From: an uncultured Selenomonadales bacterium
GTDB taxonomy: Bacteria; Bacillota_C; Negativicutes; Selenomonadales; Selenomonadaceae
Assembly: GCA_947302675.1 (NCBI GenBank)
Contig: CAMYWI010000090.1
Span: 1 to 6,273, forward strand
Direction: 5' to 3'
DNA: 6,273 nucleotides
Positions 1-5,276 of the stretch are shown here, one piece after another. The translations under genes and the position numbers were made by a program. The stretch's first letter is position 1. Every line of letters begins with the position of its first letter. The notes under the pieces are model-generated. The model saw only the letters and a program-made list of their open reading frames with translations. It searched no databases and was not told the DNA's origin.

Positions 1-549
1 GTCGTTGGCGTCTTGGAAACCGTGCCCGCCCTTCGCCAACACCGCGCATTTATACTCGCCGAAAATTTTCTGCGCGGCAAGCTCCATGTCTCGCGGCTCG
101 GAAATTTTCTGCTCGGAAATTTTTTCAAGCTCCGGCAAGTTCGGCGTGATGACTTTCGCGAGCGGGAAAAGTTTTTCCTTGAGCGTCTTAACCGCGTCCT
201 CGTCAATGAGTTTCGCGCCGCTTGTCGCTATCATGACGGGATCAACTACAATATTTCTTGCGCCGTAAATCTTCAACTTCGCCGCGATAACTTCAATCAA
301 TTTTGCCGATGACACCATGCCTATTTTAACCGCGTCGGGGAAAATGTCTTCAAACACCGCGTCGAGTTGGTCGCCCAAAAATTCCGTCGTCGCGTTCATG
401 ACCGAACGCACCCCGCAAGTATTCTGCGCGGTCAAAGCGGTTATCGCGCTCATGCCGTAAACGCCGTTTGCCAAAAAAGTTTTCAAGTCGGCTTGAATGC
501 CCGCGCCGCCCGAACTGTCCGAACCTGCAATCGTCAATGCAGTTTTCAT
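1..549 (-). CDS. thiD: Hydroxymethylpyrimidine / phosphomethylpyrimidine kinase ThiD (3' end cut off by window)
   Basis: The product phosphorylates HMP and then HMP-P, supplying the pyrimidine half of thiamine diphosphate in the cytoplasm. The visible 183 residues are the N-terminal two thirds of a family that usually runs about 265. Seen motifs are the N-terminal TIAGSDSSGGAGIQADLK substrate-binding stretch (residues 6-23), GVYGMSAITALTAQNT (about 28-43), DAVKIGM (about 73-79), the VVDPVM block (about 102-107), VITPNLPE (about 131-138) and a KGGHG motif near the cut end. The start is ATG at 549, preceded by a GAGGTG Shine-Dalgarno motif (554-559 on + coordinates) that overlaps the end of zorE. 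The gap to the zorE stop is 4 nt, so translation may be coupled. A PdxK-like pyridoxal kinase of the same fold is possible, but the motifs fit ThiD better. The catalytic C-terminal part lies outside the window. Confidence 0.93.
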   Translation of the reverse strand, partial: MKTALTIAGSDSSGGAGIQADLKTFLANGVYGMSAITALTAQNTCGVRSVMNATTEFLGDQLDAVFEDIFPDAVKIGMVSSAKLIEVIAAKLKIYGARNIVVDPVMIATSGAKLIDEDAVKTLKEKLFPLAKVITPNLPELEKISEQKISEPRDMELAAQKIFGEYKCAVLAKGGHGFQDAND

Positions 550-553
550 AATT

Positions 554-1294
554 TCACCTCGTAATTTGTGGAATTTTATGATTATGTTTCGCCTGATGAC
601 AATCATAACATAAAACTTCCAAATTTGATTCTCGACAATCCCATTTAAGTCCGTTTTTATGATGAACATGCAACCAAAACTTAAAATCAGAAAAATTTCT
701 GCCGCATTCTTGACAAGTATAGTTATATTTTTTCTTCAAGCGTCGAGATATTTCGCTCCAATCTTCAGGATAAACATTTGTCGGAGCGGTTAAATCATTT
801 TCAATCGGCAAAATAGTAAAATTTCCGCTGTTATCGTCATTCATAATCCTAAAAAATTCTTCGATAGAAAAATTCTTGTAAGCAAAATTATATCCTCGAC
901 GTTTCAACTGTTTAAGGCAGTGCTTGCAAACGTGCAATTCTTCCTCAACTTCTATCGGACGGTTATTTATGATTCGTTTTACCTTGAATTTTCCCGTTGT
1001 CGAAGTCGAAACGACATATTTACCGTAGCGATTTTGGTTACGCATGATTTTGAGCGTTGTGCAATCGACTAAATGGAATTTATATTCTCTGGGCTTGTCG
1101 CCGTATTGAACTTGGTCGCGAATATACAAAATTACTCTGCGCCCTTTGTAAGTAAAGCCGGTCGGCGTGCTCTTAAGATTGGGGTCGTCGGCGGAAATAA
1201 CGATAGTGAAGTCTGTCTTATCGTCATCGGAAATTCCCATGAGCTTTTTTATCAATTTAAATTCGTCGCAGTTTAAAAAGTCAATTTTTTCCAT
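554..1294 (-). CDS. zorE: ZorE-like HNH endonuclease, effector of a type II-like Zorya system
   Basis: This is a 246-residue cytoplasmic protein with a C-terminal HNH nuclease domain. Two zinc-ligand pairs, C194-x2-C197 and C229-x2-C232, bracket the HVHHKNG motif (H209, H211, H212). N224, H233 and H237 complete the HNH pattern. A further C123-x2-C126 pair sits mid-protein after a beta-rich N-terminal region that I cannot assign to a named domain. HNH proteins directly behind zorA and zorB are the ZorE effectors of type II Zorya, where DNA cleavage or nicking is the proposed role. The start chosen is ATG at 1294, with AAGGA about 10 nt upstream. An in-frame TTG at 1303 lies too close to that SD. 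The gene overlaps zorB by 14 nt and ends 4 nt before thiD. A stand-alone HNH nuclease is less likely given this context. No frameshift or missing catalytic residue is visible. Confidence 0.85.
   Translation of the reverse strand: MEKIDFLNCDEFKLIKKLMGISDDDKTDFTIVISADDPNLKSTPTGFTYKGRRVILYIRDQVQYGDKPREYKFHLVDCTTLKIMRNQNRYGKYVVSTSTTGKFKVKRIINNRPIEVEEELHVCKHCLKQLKRRGYNFAYKNFSIEEFFRIMNDDNSGNFTILPIENDLTAPTNVYPEDWSEISRRLKKKYNYTCQECGRNFSDFKFWLHVHHKNGLKWDCRESNLEVLCYDCHQAKHNHKIPQITR
573..602 (-). promoter_or_regulatory. Candidate thiD promoter inside the 3' end of zorE
   Basis: On the minus strand TTGTCA (597-602, five of six -35 consensus bases) is followed after 18 nt by TAAAAT (573-578, five of six -10 bases). 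The start point would fall near 566, about 17 nt before the thiD ATG. It lies within the last zorE codons, so it could give thiD transcription independent of the zor operon. This is a sequence match only, and such matches also occur by chance in AT-rich DNA. Confidence 0.4.
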
Positions 1295-1979
1295 TGTGAG
1301 CAAGTCCTTCCGCGAGTTCGTTCATTTTCTCATCGGCTTTCGTGCGGATTCTGAAGTCCACTCGTCTTGAAAGTTTCGCGTCAATTTTTCCGTCGAAAAT
1401 CACGGGCTGACTTGAGGATAAGCCGTTAGCGGTGATTCGGCGGATAATCCATTCCAATTTTTCTTGCAAGGCGGGCATATTTATTGCGTAAACCAAAACC
1501 GCTCGCGTCCTCGACTGCGAAAGTTCCATGTTGTTCAGATATTCCTGTTGTCGTGTCACGGCTCCTGCCCAAAACGGATCCGTGTGCCCTTCGATTCGTA
1601 TTTCCTCGATATAGTCCTTGTATTCGTCTTGCGAAATTACAAAAATATATCGCGGCAGGAAGTCATTGAGTATTTCTTGAAATTTCGGCGTCAAAAAATC
1701 CGAACCAACTCCGAATAAAACGTCCGGCTCTTTAAATCTTACCGTCAAAGTTTTTTCGTCAAGTTCCGCGTTCCATTTCGGCAAGTCATCTTTAAATTCT
1801 TCGAGCAACGACAGATAAATCTTGTGTTTAATGACGGCGTAATTATAAATCATCTCGTCTTTCTGCCGCTGTTCGTTTTGTACCTGCATCATGAATGCGA
1901 TTGCGATAAACATAAAAACAATCATGAGCCCGGACATAATATCCGAAATTGACAACCAATGCTCGTTCCGACTTTTCAA
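1281..1979 (-). CDS. zorB: ZorB, MotB/OmpA-like stator subunit of a Zorya system
   Basis: The 232-residue inner-membrane protein has one N-terminal membrane helix (about 11-33). D13, in the SISDIMSGLM stretch, sits where MotB/ZorB proteins carry the proton-binding aspartate. A periplasmic linker follows, then an OmpA/MotB-type peptidoglycan-binding domain from about 85. That domain shows LFGVGSDFL (88-96), EGHTD (130-134), LSQSRTRAV (153-161) and SRRVDFRI (204-211). In Zorya, two ZorB copies anchor a ZorA pentamer to the cell wall and conduct ions. The length is near the family norm and no lesion is seen. The start is TTG at 1979, overlapping the upstream gene's stop as TTGA. An AGGAGG SD lies about 9 nt before it, inside the upstream coding end, which implies translational coupling. 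A flagellar MotB is unlikely because the partner has a ZorA-type tail and the next gene encodes an HNH nuclease. Confidence 0.88.
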   Translation of the reverse strand: MKSRNEHWLSISDIMSGLMIVFMFIAIAFMMQVQNEQRQKDEMIYNYAVIKHKIYLSLLEEFKDDLPKWNAELDEKTLTVRFKEPDVLFGVGSDFLTPKFQEILNDFLPRYIFVISQDEYKDYIEEIRIEGHTDPFWAGAVTRQQEYLNNMELSQSRTRAVLVYAINMPALQEKLEWIIRRITANGLSSSQPVIFDGKIDAKLSRRVDFRIRTKADEKMNELAEGLAHNGKN

Positions 1980-2821
1980 AACAAGCTGCCTCCTCTGCCC
2001 GAAGGTCGGACTTGTTCCGCTATCTTAACAATTTCTCTCAATCTTTCCGTTAAAGGCGTATAATCTTCAGCGAATTTCTTTGAAATTTGTAGCATTGCCT
2101 TTCCCAGCGTCTCAAGTGAATCTCTGAAGTCTTTTTCATTCTGTTTCATCATCTGTTCCATTTTGTTGGAAGTATCAGACGTTATTTTAAAAGATTCGCG
2201 GTTGAGGTCGTCGGACATTTTCCGCATTGAGGCGATTGTTTGATTGGTCGTGTCGGTGATTTTATTCAGAGCCGTGTTTGTCGTCGCAGAAATTTTTTGT
2301 GTCATGTCATTTGCATTATATATGGCGTCCTTCATATCCTTTGTTAAACTATTGACCGATCTTGAGGTATTTTGGCTGACAGTTAGAATCTCACCCAAAA
2401 CTTGACGGAGTTTTTGCTCATAGGTATTCGCAGTGACGATGAGATTTAAAATTTGTTCGCTACTTTTCGTAATCGAGGCGGCAGATTCTTCAATCTTGGC
2501 AACAGAATTCTTTACGGCGTCAATTCCTTTAATAGTCTTTTGTAAATTTTCCGTAATGCGTTCAATCGTCACTTTATAATTTTCCTGCCATACCAAAAGG
2601 CGACCAACGGCAATATTCAACTGTTTAAAGTTTTCTCCGAACTGTTCAGTGAGTTTCCGATTGAACTCCTTCATAGTTTCGTTTAAAGCGTCGATAAATA
2701 TCTTTGCATTATTTTCTGAGAGAGTTTTTCCAAAGTCATCAAGCGCACGAATGACATTTTCGTTGTTGGCTTGCAAAATTTCTTCCAAATGCTTAATTTG
2801 TGCAGACTGTTCATCTTCCAA
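1976..2821 (-). CDS. zorA: ZorA cytoplasmic coiled-coil tail lacking the MotA-like motor domain (probable truncated gene)
   Basis: From the first usable in-frame codon (TTG at 2821) the product is 281 residues, hydrophilic, almost wholly alpha-helical and coiled coil, with no membrane segment. Two blocks look ZorA-specific to me: LTEQFGENFKQLN (57-69) followed by WQENYK (78-83), and the terminal DYTPLTERLREIV stretch (253-265). Between them are long Ser/Thr/Asn-rich helices. Complete ZorA proteins carry an N-terminal MotA/TolQ/ExbB-type membrane domain before this tail. Here that domain is absent, and proS lies directly upstream, so there is no room for it. The frame is open back to 2965, but it holds no ATG, GTG or TTG before 2821, and no SD precedes 2821. 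The true start is therefore unknown, and expression may need a shift from the short frame at 2907-2996. I read it as a 5'-deleted zorA. A chemotaxis-receptor fragment is less likely because zorB and zorE follow with overlaps. Confidence 0.8.
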   Translation of the reverse strand: MEDEQSAQIKHLEEILQANNENVIRALDDFGKTLSENNAKIFIDALNETMKEFNRKLTEQFGENFKQLNIAVGRLLVWQENYKVTIERITENLQKTIKGIDAVKNSVAKIEESAASITKSSEQILNLIVTANTYEQKLRQVLGEILTVSQNTSRSVNSLTKDMKDAIYNANDMTQKISATTNTALNKITDTTNQTIASMRKMSDDLNRESFKITSDTSNKMEQMMKQNEKDFRDSLETLGKAMLQISKKFAEDYTPLTERLREIVKIAEQVRPSGRGGSLF

Positions 2822-2846
2822 ATGTTTAATTTGCGCGGACTTTTCT
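2781..2846 (-). repeat. Two tandem 33-bp copies (11-residue hendecad) in the zorA tail
   Basis: Copies at 2781-2813 and 2814-2846 match at 28 of 33 bases by direct comparison. They encode the successive 11-residue units EKSAQIKHLED and EQSAQIKHLEE. An 11-residue period fits three turns of a right-handed or straight coiled coil, so the duplication lengthens the tail without breaking the helix. Most of the base differences are silent or conservative. Confidence 0.8.
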
Positions 2847-2906
2847 GCGTCGGCTCGTTGCAGATATTGAATTAAGTCCGCGATAGTCGAATTAGGTTTG
2901 ACAAGA

Positions 2907-2996
2907 TTATTTCTTGAGAAATTTTTCTGCGCGTTTGCTTGGTAATTCTTGAATACAAATCGCCGTCAGCCAGTGTCTTGAAATAAAATCTTCCAT
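2907..2996 (-). pseudogene. Short 5' reading frame, probable out-of-frame zorA remnant
   Basis: ATG at 2996 has a GGAAGG SD (3007-3012) 10 nt upstream. It opens a 29-codon frame (MEDFISRHWLTAICIQELPS...) that stops at TAA 2907-2909. The zorA tail frame is offset by +1 and is open from 2965 downward. Removing one C from the CC at the TTACCAAGC site (near 2947) would give ...CIQELQANAQKNFSRNN... and run straight on into the tail, with no stop until 1976. This supports a one-base insertion in a once continuous gene. The piece has no clear hydrophobic membrane domain. It could instead be a leader ORF that delivers ribosomes to the downstream frame. It resembles no family I know. Confidence 0.55.
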
Positions 2997-3016
2997 TGAT
3001 TTAAATCCTTCCGCTT

Positions 3017-3069
3017 AAAAAAAATTAGGAATCGGAAACTGGCACAAGCCGCAAATTTCCGGTTCCTAA
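3017..3069 (-). terminator. Rho-independent terminator of proS
   Basis: Arms 3056-3069 and 3025-3038 pair over 14 positions with a single C-A mismatch. The 17-nt loop can form a further GGC/GCC mini-stem with a TTGT loop. On the minus strand the hairpin is followed by eight T (3017-3024). It begins 15 nt after the proS stop and separates proS from the zor block. The + strand side has only a run of four T, so it is a weaker terminator in that direction. Confidence 0.85.
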
Positions 3070-3098
3070 ATTTTAACTGATTGTCATAACGTCTTCAA
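3070..3098 (-). promoter_or_regulatory. Candidate promoter for the zor block, at the 3' end of proS
   Basis: On the minus strand TTGAAG (3093-3098) is separated by 17 nt from TAAAAT (3070-3075, five of six -10 bases). The predicted start, near 3063, falls inside the 5' arm of the proS terminator hairpin. A transcript from here would lack half of that arm and might pass the U-tract. The -35 match is only four of six, so confidence is low. Confidence 0.3.
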
Positions 3099-4799
3099 CA
3101 GCTCCAAAATTTTTCCGACGAGTTCTGCGCGGGCAAAGTTCATAAGCTCGCCGCTCCGACGAATTTTAATTTCGACGTTGCCGCTGTCCAAAGTCTTGGG
3201 GCTGACCGTCACGCGCAACGGATAACCTATCAAGTCGCAATCTTTGAATTTGACGCCCGCGCGTTCCTTCCTATCGTCAAGCAAAACGTCGACGCCCGAA
3301 TTTTTAAGCTCGTTATAAATTTCTTCGGCAAGGGCAAGTTGCTTGTCGTCTTTGGCATTGACGGGCACAACCACAACTTCAAACGGCGCAATGTTTTTAT
3401 TCCAGATAATCCCGTCCGCGTCGTTGTTCTGCTCAATCGCCGCTGCCATCGTTCGCCCGACGCCGATACCGTAACAACCCATCTCGAAAAATTTTTCTCT
3501 ACCGTCCTCGTCAAGGAAGGTCGCGTGAAGAGCCTCCGAATATTTCTTGCCGAGCGTGAAGACTTGCCCGACTTCAATACCGCGCGTCATCTTGAGCGGC
3601 TCGCCGCAATGCGGGCACGGGTCGCCCTCTTGAACCATGCGAATATCCGTAACGATAATCTTCTCCGCGTCGAAGTCTCTGCGCGGCGTGACGTTGATAA
3701 AGTGTGTGTCAACCTCATTTGCGCCCGCAACCGCGTTGTACATTTCCATAACAGTCGCGTCGACGAGGACAATCGCCTTGTCGTTCAAGCCAATCGGACT
3801 CATGAAACCCGCGCAGCCGCCCGCCGCCGCAATCAATTTCTCGTCCGCCATGTAGAGATGATTCGCGCCGTCAACCGCGTTGATAACTTTAATCTCGTTG
3901 ACCTCGTGGTCGCCGCGCACGAACGCCAAGATCAATCGCTCGGCGTCATCCATAAACGCAACGGCTTTAATCGTCTTCTCAATCGGCACTTTCAAAAAGT
4001 TTTTCACAAGCTCAATCGTATGACAATAGGGCGTCGCAACCTTTTCAAGCGGGCGAAGTTCCTCAGCCGCCGCGCAGATTTTTTTAAGCTCAGCTTTTTC
4101 GTCGCTCGCGGCAAAGTTGCAAGCCTCGCAGTAAACAATGGAACTCTCACCGCTCGGAGCCAAAACCGTGAATTCGTGCGAATGACCGCCGCCAATCGCT
4201 CCGTTATCCGCCTCGACAGGGCGAAACTTCAAGCCGCAACGTGTGAAAATCTTTTCGTAAGCGTCGTACATCTTTTGATAAGAAATATTCATGCCGTCAA
4301 CGTCGCGGTCAAAGGAGTACAAATCCTTCATGACAAATTCGCGGCTCCGCATTAAACCAAAGCGCGGACGAATTTCGTCACGATATTTATTTTGAATCTG
4401 ATAGAGCATGAGCGGCAGTTGTTTATAGGAGCGCACCTCGTCGCGAATCAGCGTGGTTATCATTTCCTCGTGCGTCGGTCCGAGTGAAAACTCGCGCCCG
4501 TGACGGTCCTTGAGCCGCATCATTTCCGGTCCGTAGACTGCCCAACGCCCCGACTCTTTCCAAAGTTCGGCGGGTTGCATTATCGGCATCATGATTTCTT
4601 GACCGCCCGCCGCGTCCATTTCCTCGCGAATGATTTGCATGATTTTTTTCATCGTGCGCCAACCAAGCGGCAGATACGAATAAACTCCGCCCGCCGCCTT
4701 GCGTATGAATCCCGCGCGATACATGAGCTTGTGGCTGATAAGTTCCGCCTCTGCCGGCGACTCGCGCAGGGTCGGCGCGTAAAGCTGTGTTGCTCTCAA
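3084..4799 (-). CDS. proS: Prolyl-tRNA synthetase, bacterial type with editing domain
   Basis: The cytoplasmic class II synthetase charges tRNA-Pro. From the chosen start it is 571 residues, the usual size of the bacterial long form. The class II core shows motif 1 around [16 protein letters not shown] (38-53), GPTHEE (107-112), motif 2 with R140, R146, FG 147-148 and R151 followed by [11 protein letters not shown] (154-164), and motif 3 [17 protein letters not shown] (441-457). An INS editing domain is inserted between motifs 2 and 3 (roughly 225-385) and contains the GDHEVNE stretch. The anticodon-binding domain occupies about 471-571. The start is TTG at 4799, with GAGGTG (4806-4811) six nt upstream. 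It gives the canonical [14 protein letters not shown]-terminus. The frame continues to an ATG at 4928, but those 43 extra residues lie across the promoter and match nothing in the family. No T-box-like leader fits in the short 5' region. Confidence 0.96.
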   Translation of the reverse strand: MRATQLYAPTLRESPAEAELISHKLMYRAGFIRKAAGGVYSYLPLGWRTMKKIMQIIREEMDAAGGQEIMMPIMQPAELWKESGRWAVYGPEMMRLKDRHGREFSLGPTHEEMITTLIRDEVRSYKQLPLMLYQIQNKYRDEIRPRFGLMRSREFVMKDLYSFDRDVDGMNISYQKMYDAYEKIFTRCGLKFRPVEADNGAIGGGHSHEFTVLAPSGESSIVYCEACNFAASDEKAELKKICAAAEELRPLEKVATPYCHTIELVKNFLKVPIEKTIKAVAFMDDAERLILAFVRGDHEVNEIKVINAVDGANHLYMADEKLIAAAGGCAGFMSPIGLNDKAIVLVDATVMEMYNAVAGANEVDTHFINVTPRRDFDAEKIIVTDIRMVQEGDPCPHCGEPLKMTRGIEVGQVFTLGKKYSEALHATFLDEDGREKFFEMGCYGIGVGRTMAAAIEQNNDADGIIWNKNIAPFEVVVVPVNAKDDKQLALAEEIYNELKNSGVDVLLDDRKERAGVKFKDCDLIGYPLRVTVSPKTLDSGNVEIKIRRSGELMNFARAELVGKILELLKTL

Positions 4800-4827
4800 A
4801 AATATCACCTCTAAAAAAATTTCCGTC

Positions 4828-4857
4828 ATTATAGCAGATTTCGGCGTTGCAAACCAA
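4828..4857 (-). promoter_or_regulatory. proS promoter with extended -10
   Basis: On the minus strand a perfect TATAAT (4828-4833) is preceded by TGC, giving an extended -10. TTGGTT (4852-4857) lies 18 nt upstream as a modest -35. The start point would be near 4821, leaving a leader of about 20 nt that contains the GAGGTG SD. This position supports the TTG start of proS over the more upstream ATG codons. Confidence 0.65.
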
Positions 4858-4921
4858 TTTTGAGCGAAAAAAATCGCCGCGCCGCGCTTGAAAGTTACGG
4901 CGAAAAAATTTTTCGGGACGT

Positions 4922-4950
4922 GTAACAAAACTTGACAAGCCGCGTATAAT
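4922..4950 (+). promoter_or_regulatory. Promoter of the double-glycine peptide gene, with odd -35 layout
   Basis: A perfect TATAAT (4945-4950) stands 39 nt before the ATG. At the normal 17-nt spacing the -35 would be GTAACA (4922-4927, four of six). A perfect TTGACA occurs at 4932-4937, only 7 nt from the -10, which is too close to act with it in standard sigma-70 recognition. TTGACA is also part of the small palindrome CTTG-A-CAAG (4931-4939), a possible operator lying in the spacer. Confidence 0.5.
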
Positions 4951-4988
4951 AGGCAAAAAGAAAAATTTAATCAAAGGAGACTGATAAT

Positions 4989-5174
4989 ATGGCAACACGC
5001 GAAGAAAATCTCAAAAAAATCAATGAGGAACTGGAAAAACTCGACGATGAGCAACTCGAACAGGTAGCTGGCGGTGGTGGCTATATTTATTTTAAAAATT
5101 CTAACCAAACACCGAACACCGACACCGATTCAAATCTGCTTAGTAATTTGGGGGGAAGTTGGTGGGGAAAATAA
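4989..5174 (+). CDS. Small peptide precursor with double-glycine leader (bacteriocin- or pheromone-like)
   Basis: The product is 61 residues. Residues 1-29 form a charged amphipathic helix ending LEKLDDEQLEQVAGG (15-29), a typical double-glycine leader with leucine and valine at the expected spacings before GG 28-29. Peptides of this class are normally cut after GG and exported by ABC transporters with a C39 peptidase domain. The predicted 32-residue core starts GGYIYFKN, is rich in Asn, Thr, Ser and Asp in the middle, and ends NLGGSWWGK. It has no cysteine, so lanthionine or disulfide classes are excluded. The start ATG has an AAAGGAGA SD (4973-4980) at good spacing. The gene has its own promoter and a terminator. 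No transporter, immunity or modification gene is in the window, so any exporter must be encoded elsewhere. I do not recognise the core, and its activity is unknown. Confidence 0.8.
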   Translation: MATREENLKKINEELEKLDDEQLEQVAGGGGYIYFKNSNQTPNTDTDSNLLSNLGGSWWGK

Positions 5175-5216
5175 GATAACCAACAAAAACGCGGCGGACG
5201 GTCGCAATCGTCAACA

Positions 5217-5248
5217 AAAAACCCTTCGGCAAGTGTCGGAGGGTTTTT
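5217..5248. terminator. Bidirectional terminator between the peptide gene and the ATPase gene
   Basis: Arms 5217-5230 and 5235-5248 pair fully, with two G-U wobbles, around an AAGT loop. The GC-rich core (CCCTTCGGC / GTCGGAGGG) is flanked by an A run on the left and T5 on the right. It can therefore end transcripts from both convergent genes: the peptide gene (stop at 5174) on + and the ATPase gene (stop at 5277) on -. Confidence 0.88.
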
Positions 5249-5276
5249 GCGTTTCAAAATGTTTATCGTTAAAAAA

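Noticed and set aside
1281..2821. Flagellar MotAB stator or a Tol/Exb transport pair
   Set aside because: There is no MotA/ExbB membrane domain, the coiled-coil blocks match ZorA tails, an HNH nuclease follows with overlap, and no flagellar or TonB/Tol gene is present.
2922..2936. A-rich stretch (GAAAAATTT on the minus strand) as a programmed -1 frameshift site in zorA
   Set aside because: Joining the 5' frame to the tail frame needs +1 (or -2), so a -1 slippery heptamer would give the wrong frame. No downstream stem or pseudoknot was evident.
3339..4355. Long open frame of 338 codons on the + strand
   Set aside because: It lies wholly antisense to proS, whose class II motifs are all intact. 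The product is Arg/Asn/His-rich low-sense sequence with no recognisable motif, a typical shadow in a GC-rich gene.
4800..4928. A 43-residue N-terminal extension of proS from ATG 4928
   Set aside because: It crosses the extended -10 promoter at 4828-4833 and has no family counterpart. TTG 4799 has a GAGGTG SD six nt upstream and gives the canonical N-terminus.
4423..4998. 191-codon minus-strand open frame overlapping the proS start and the peptide start
   Set aside because: It is out of frame with proS, has no SD, and its lower half is a frame-shadow of the proS N-terminus.
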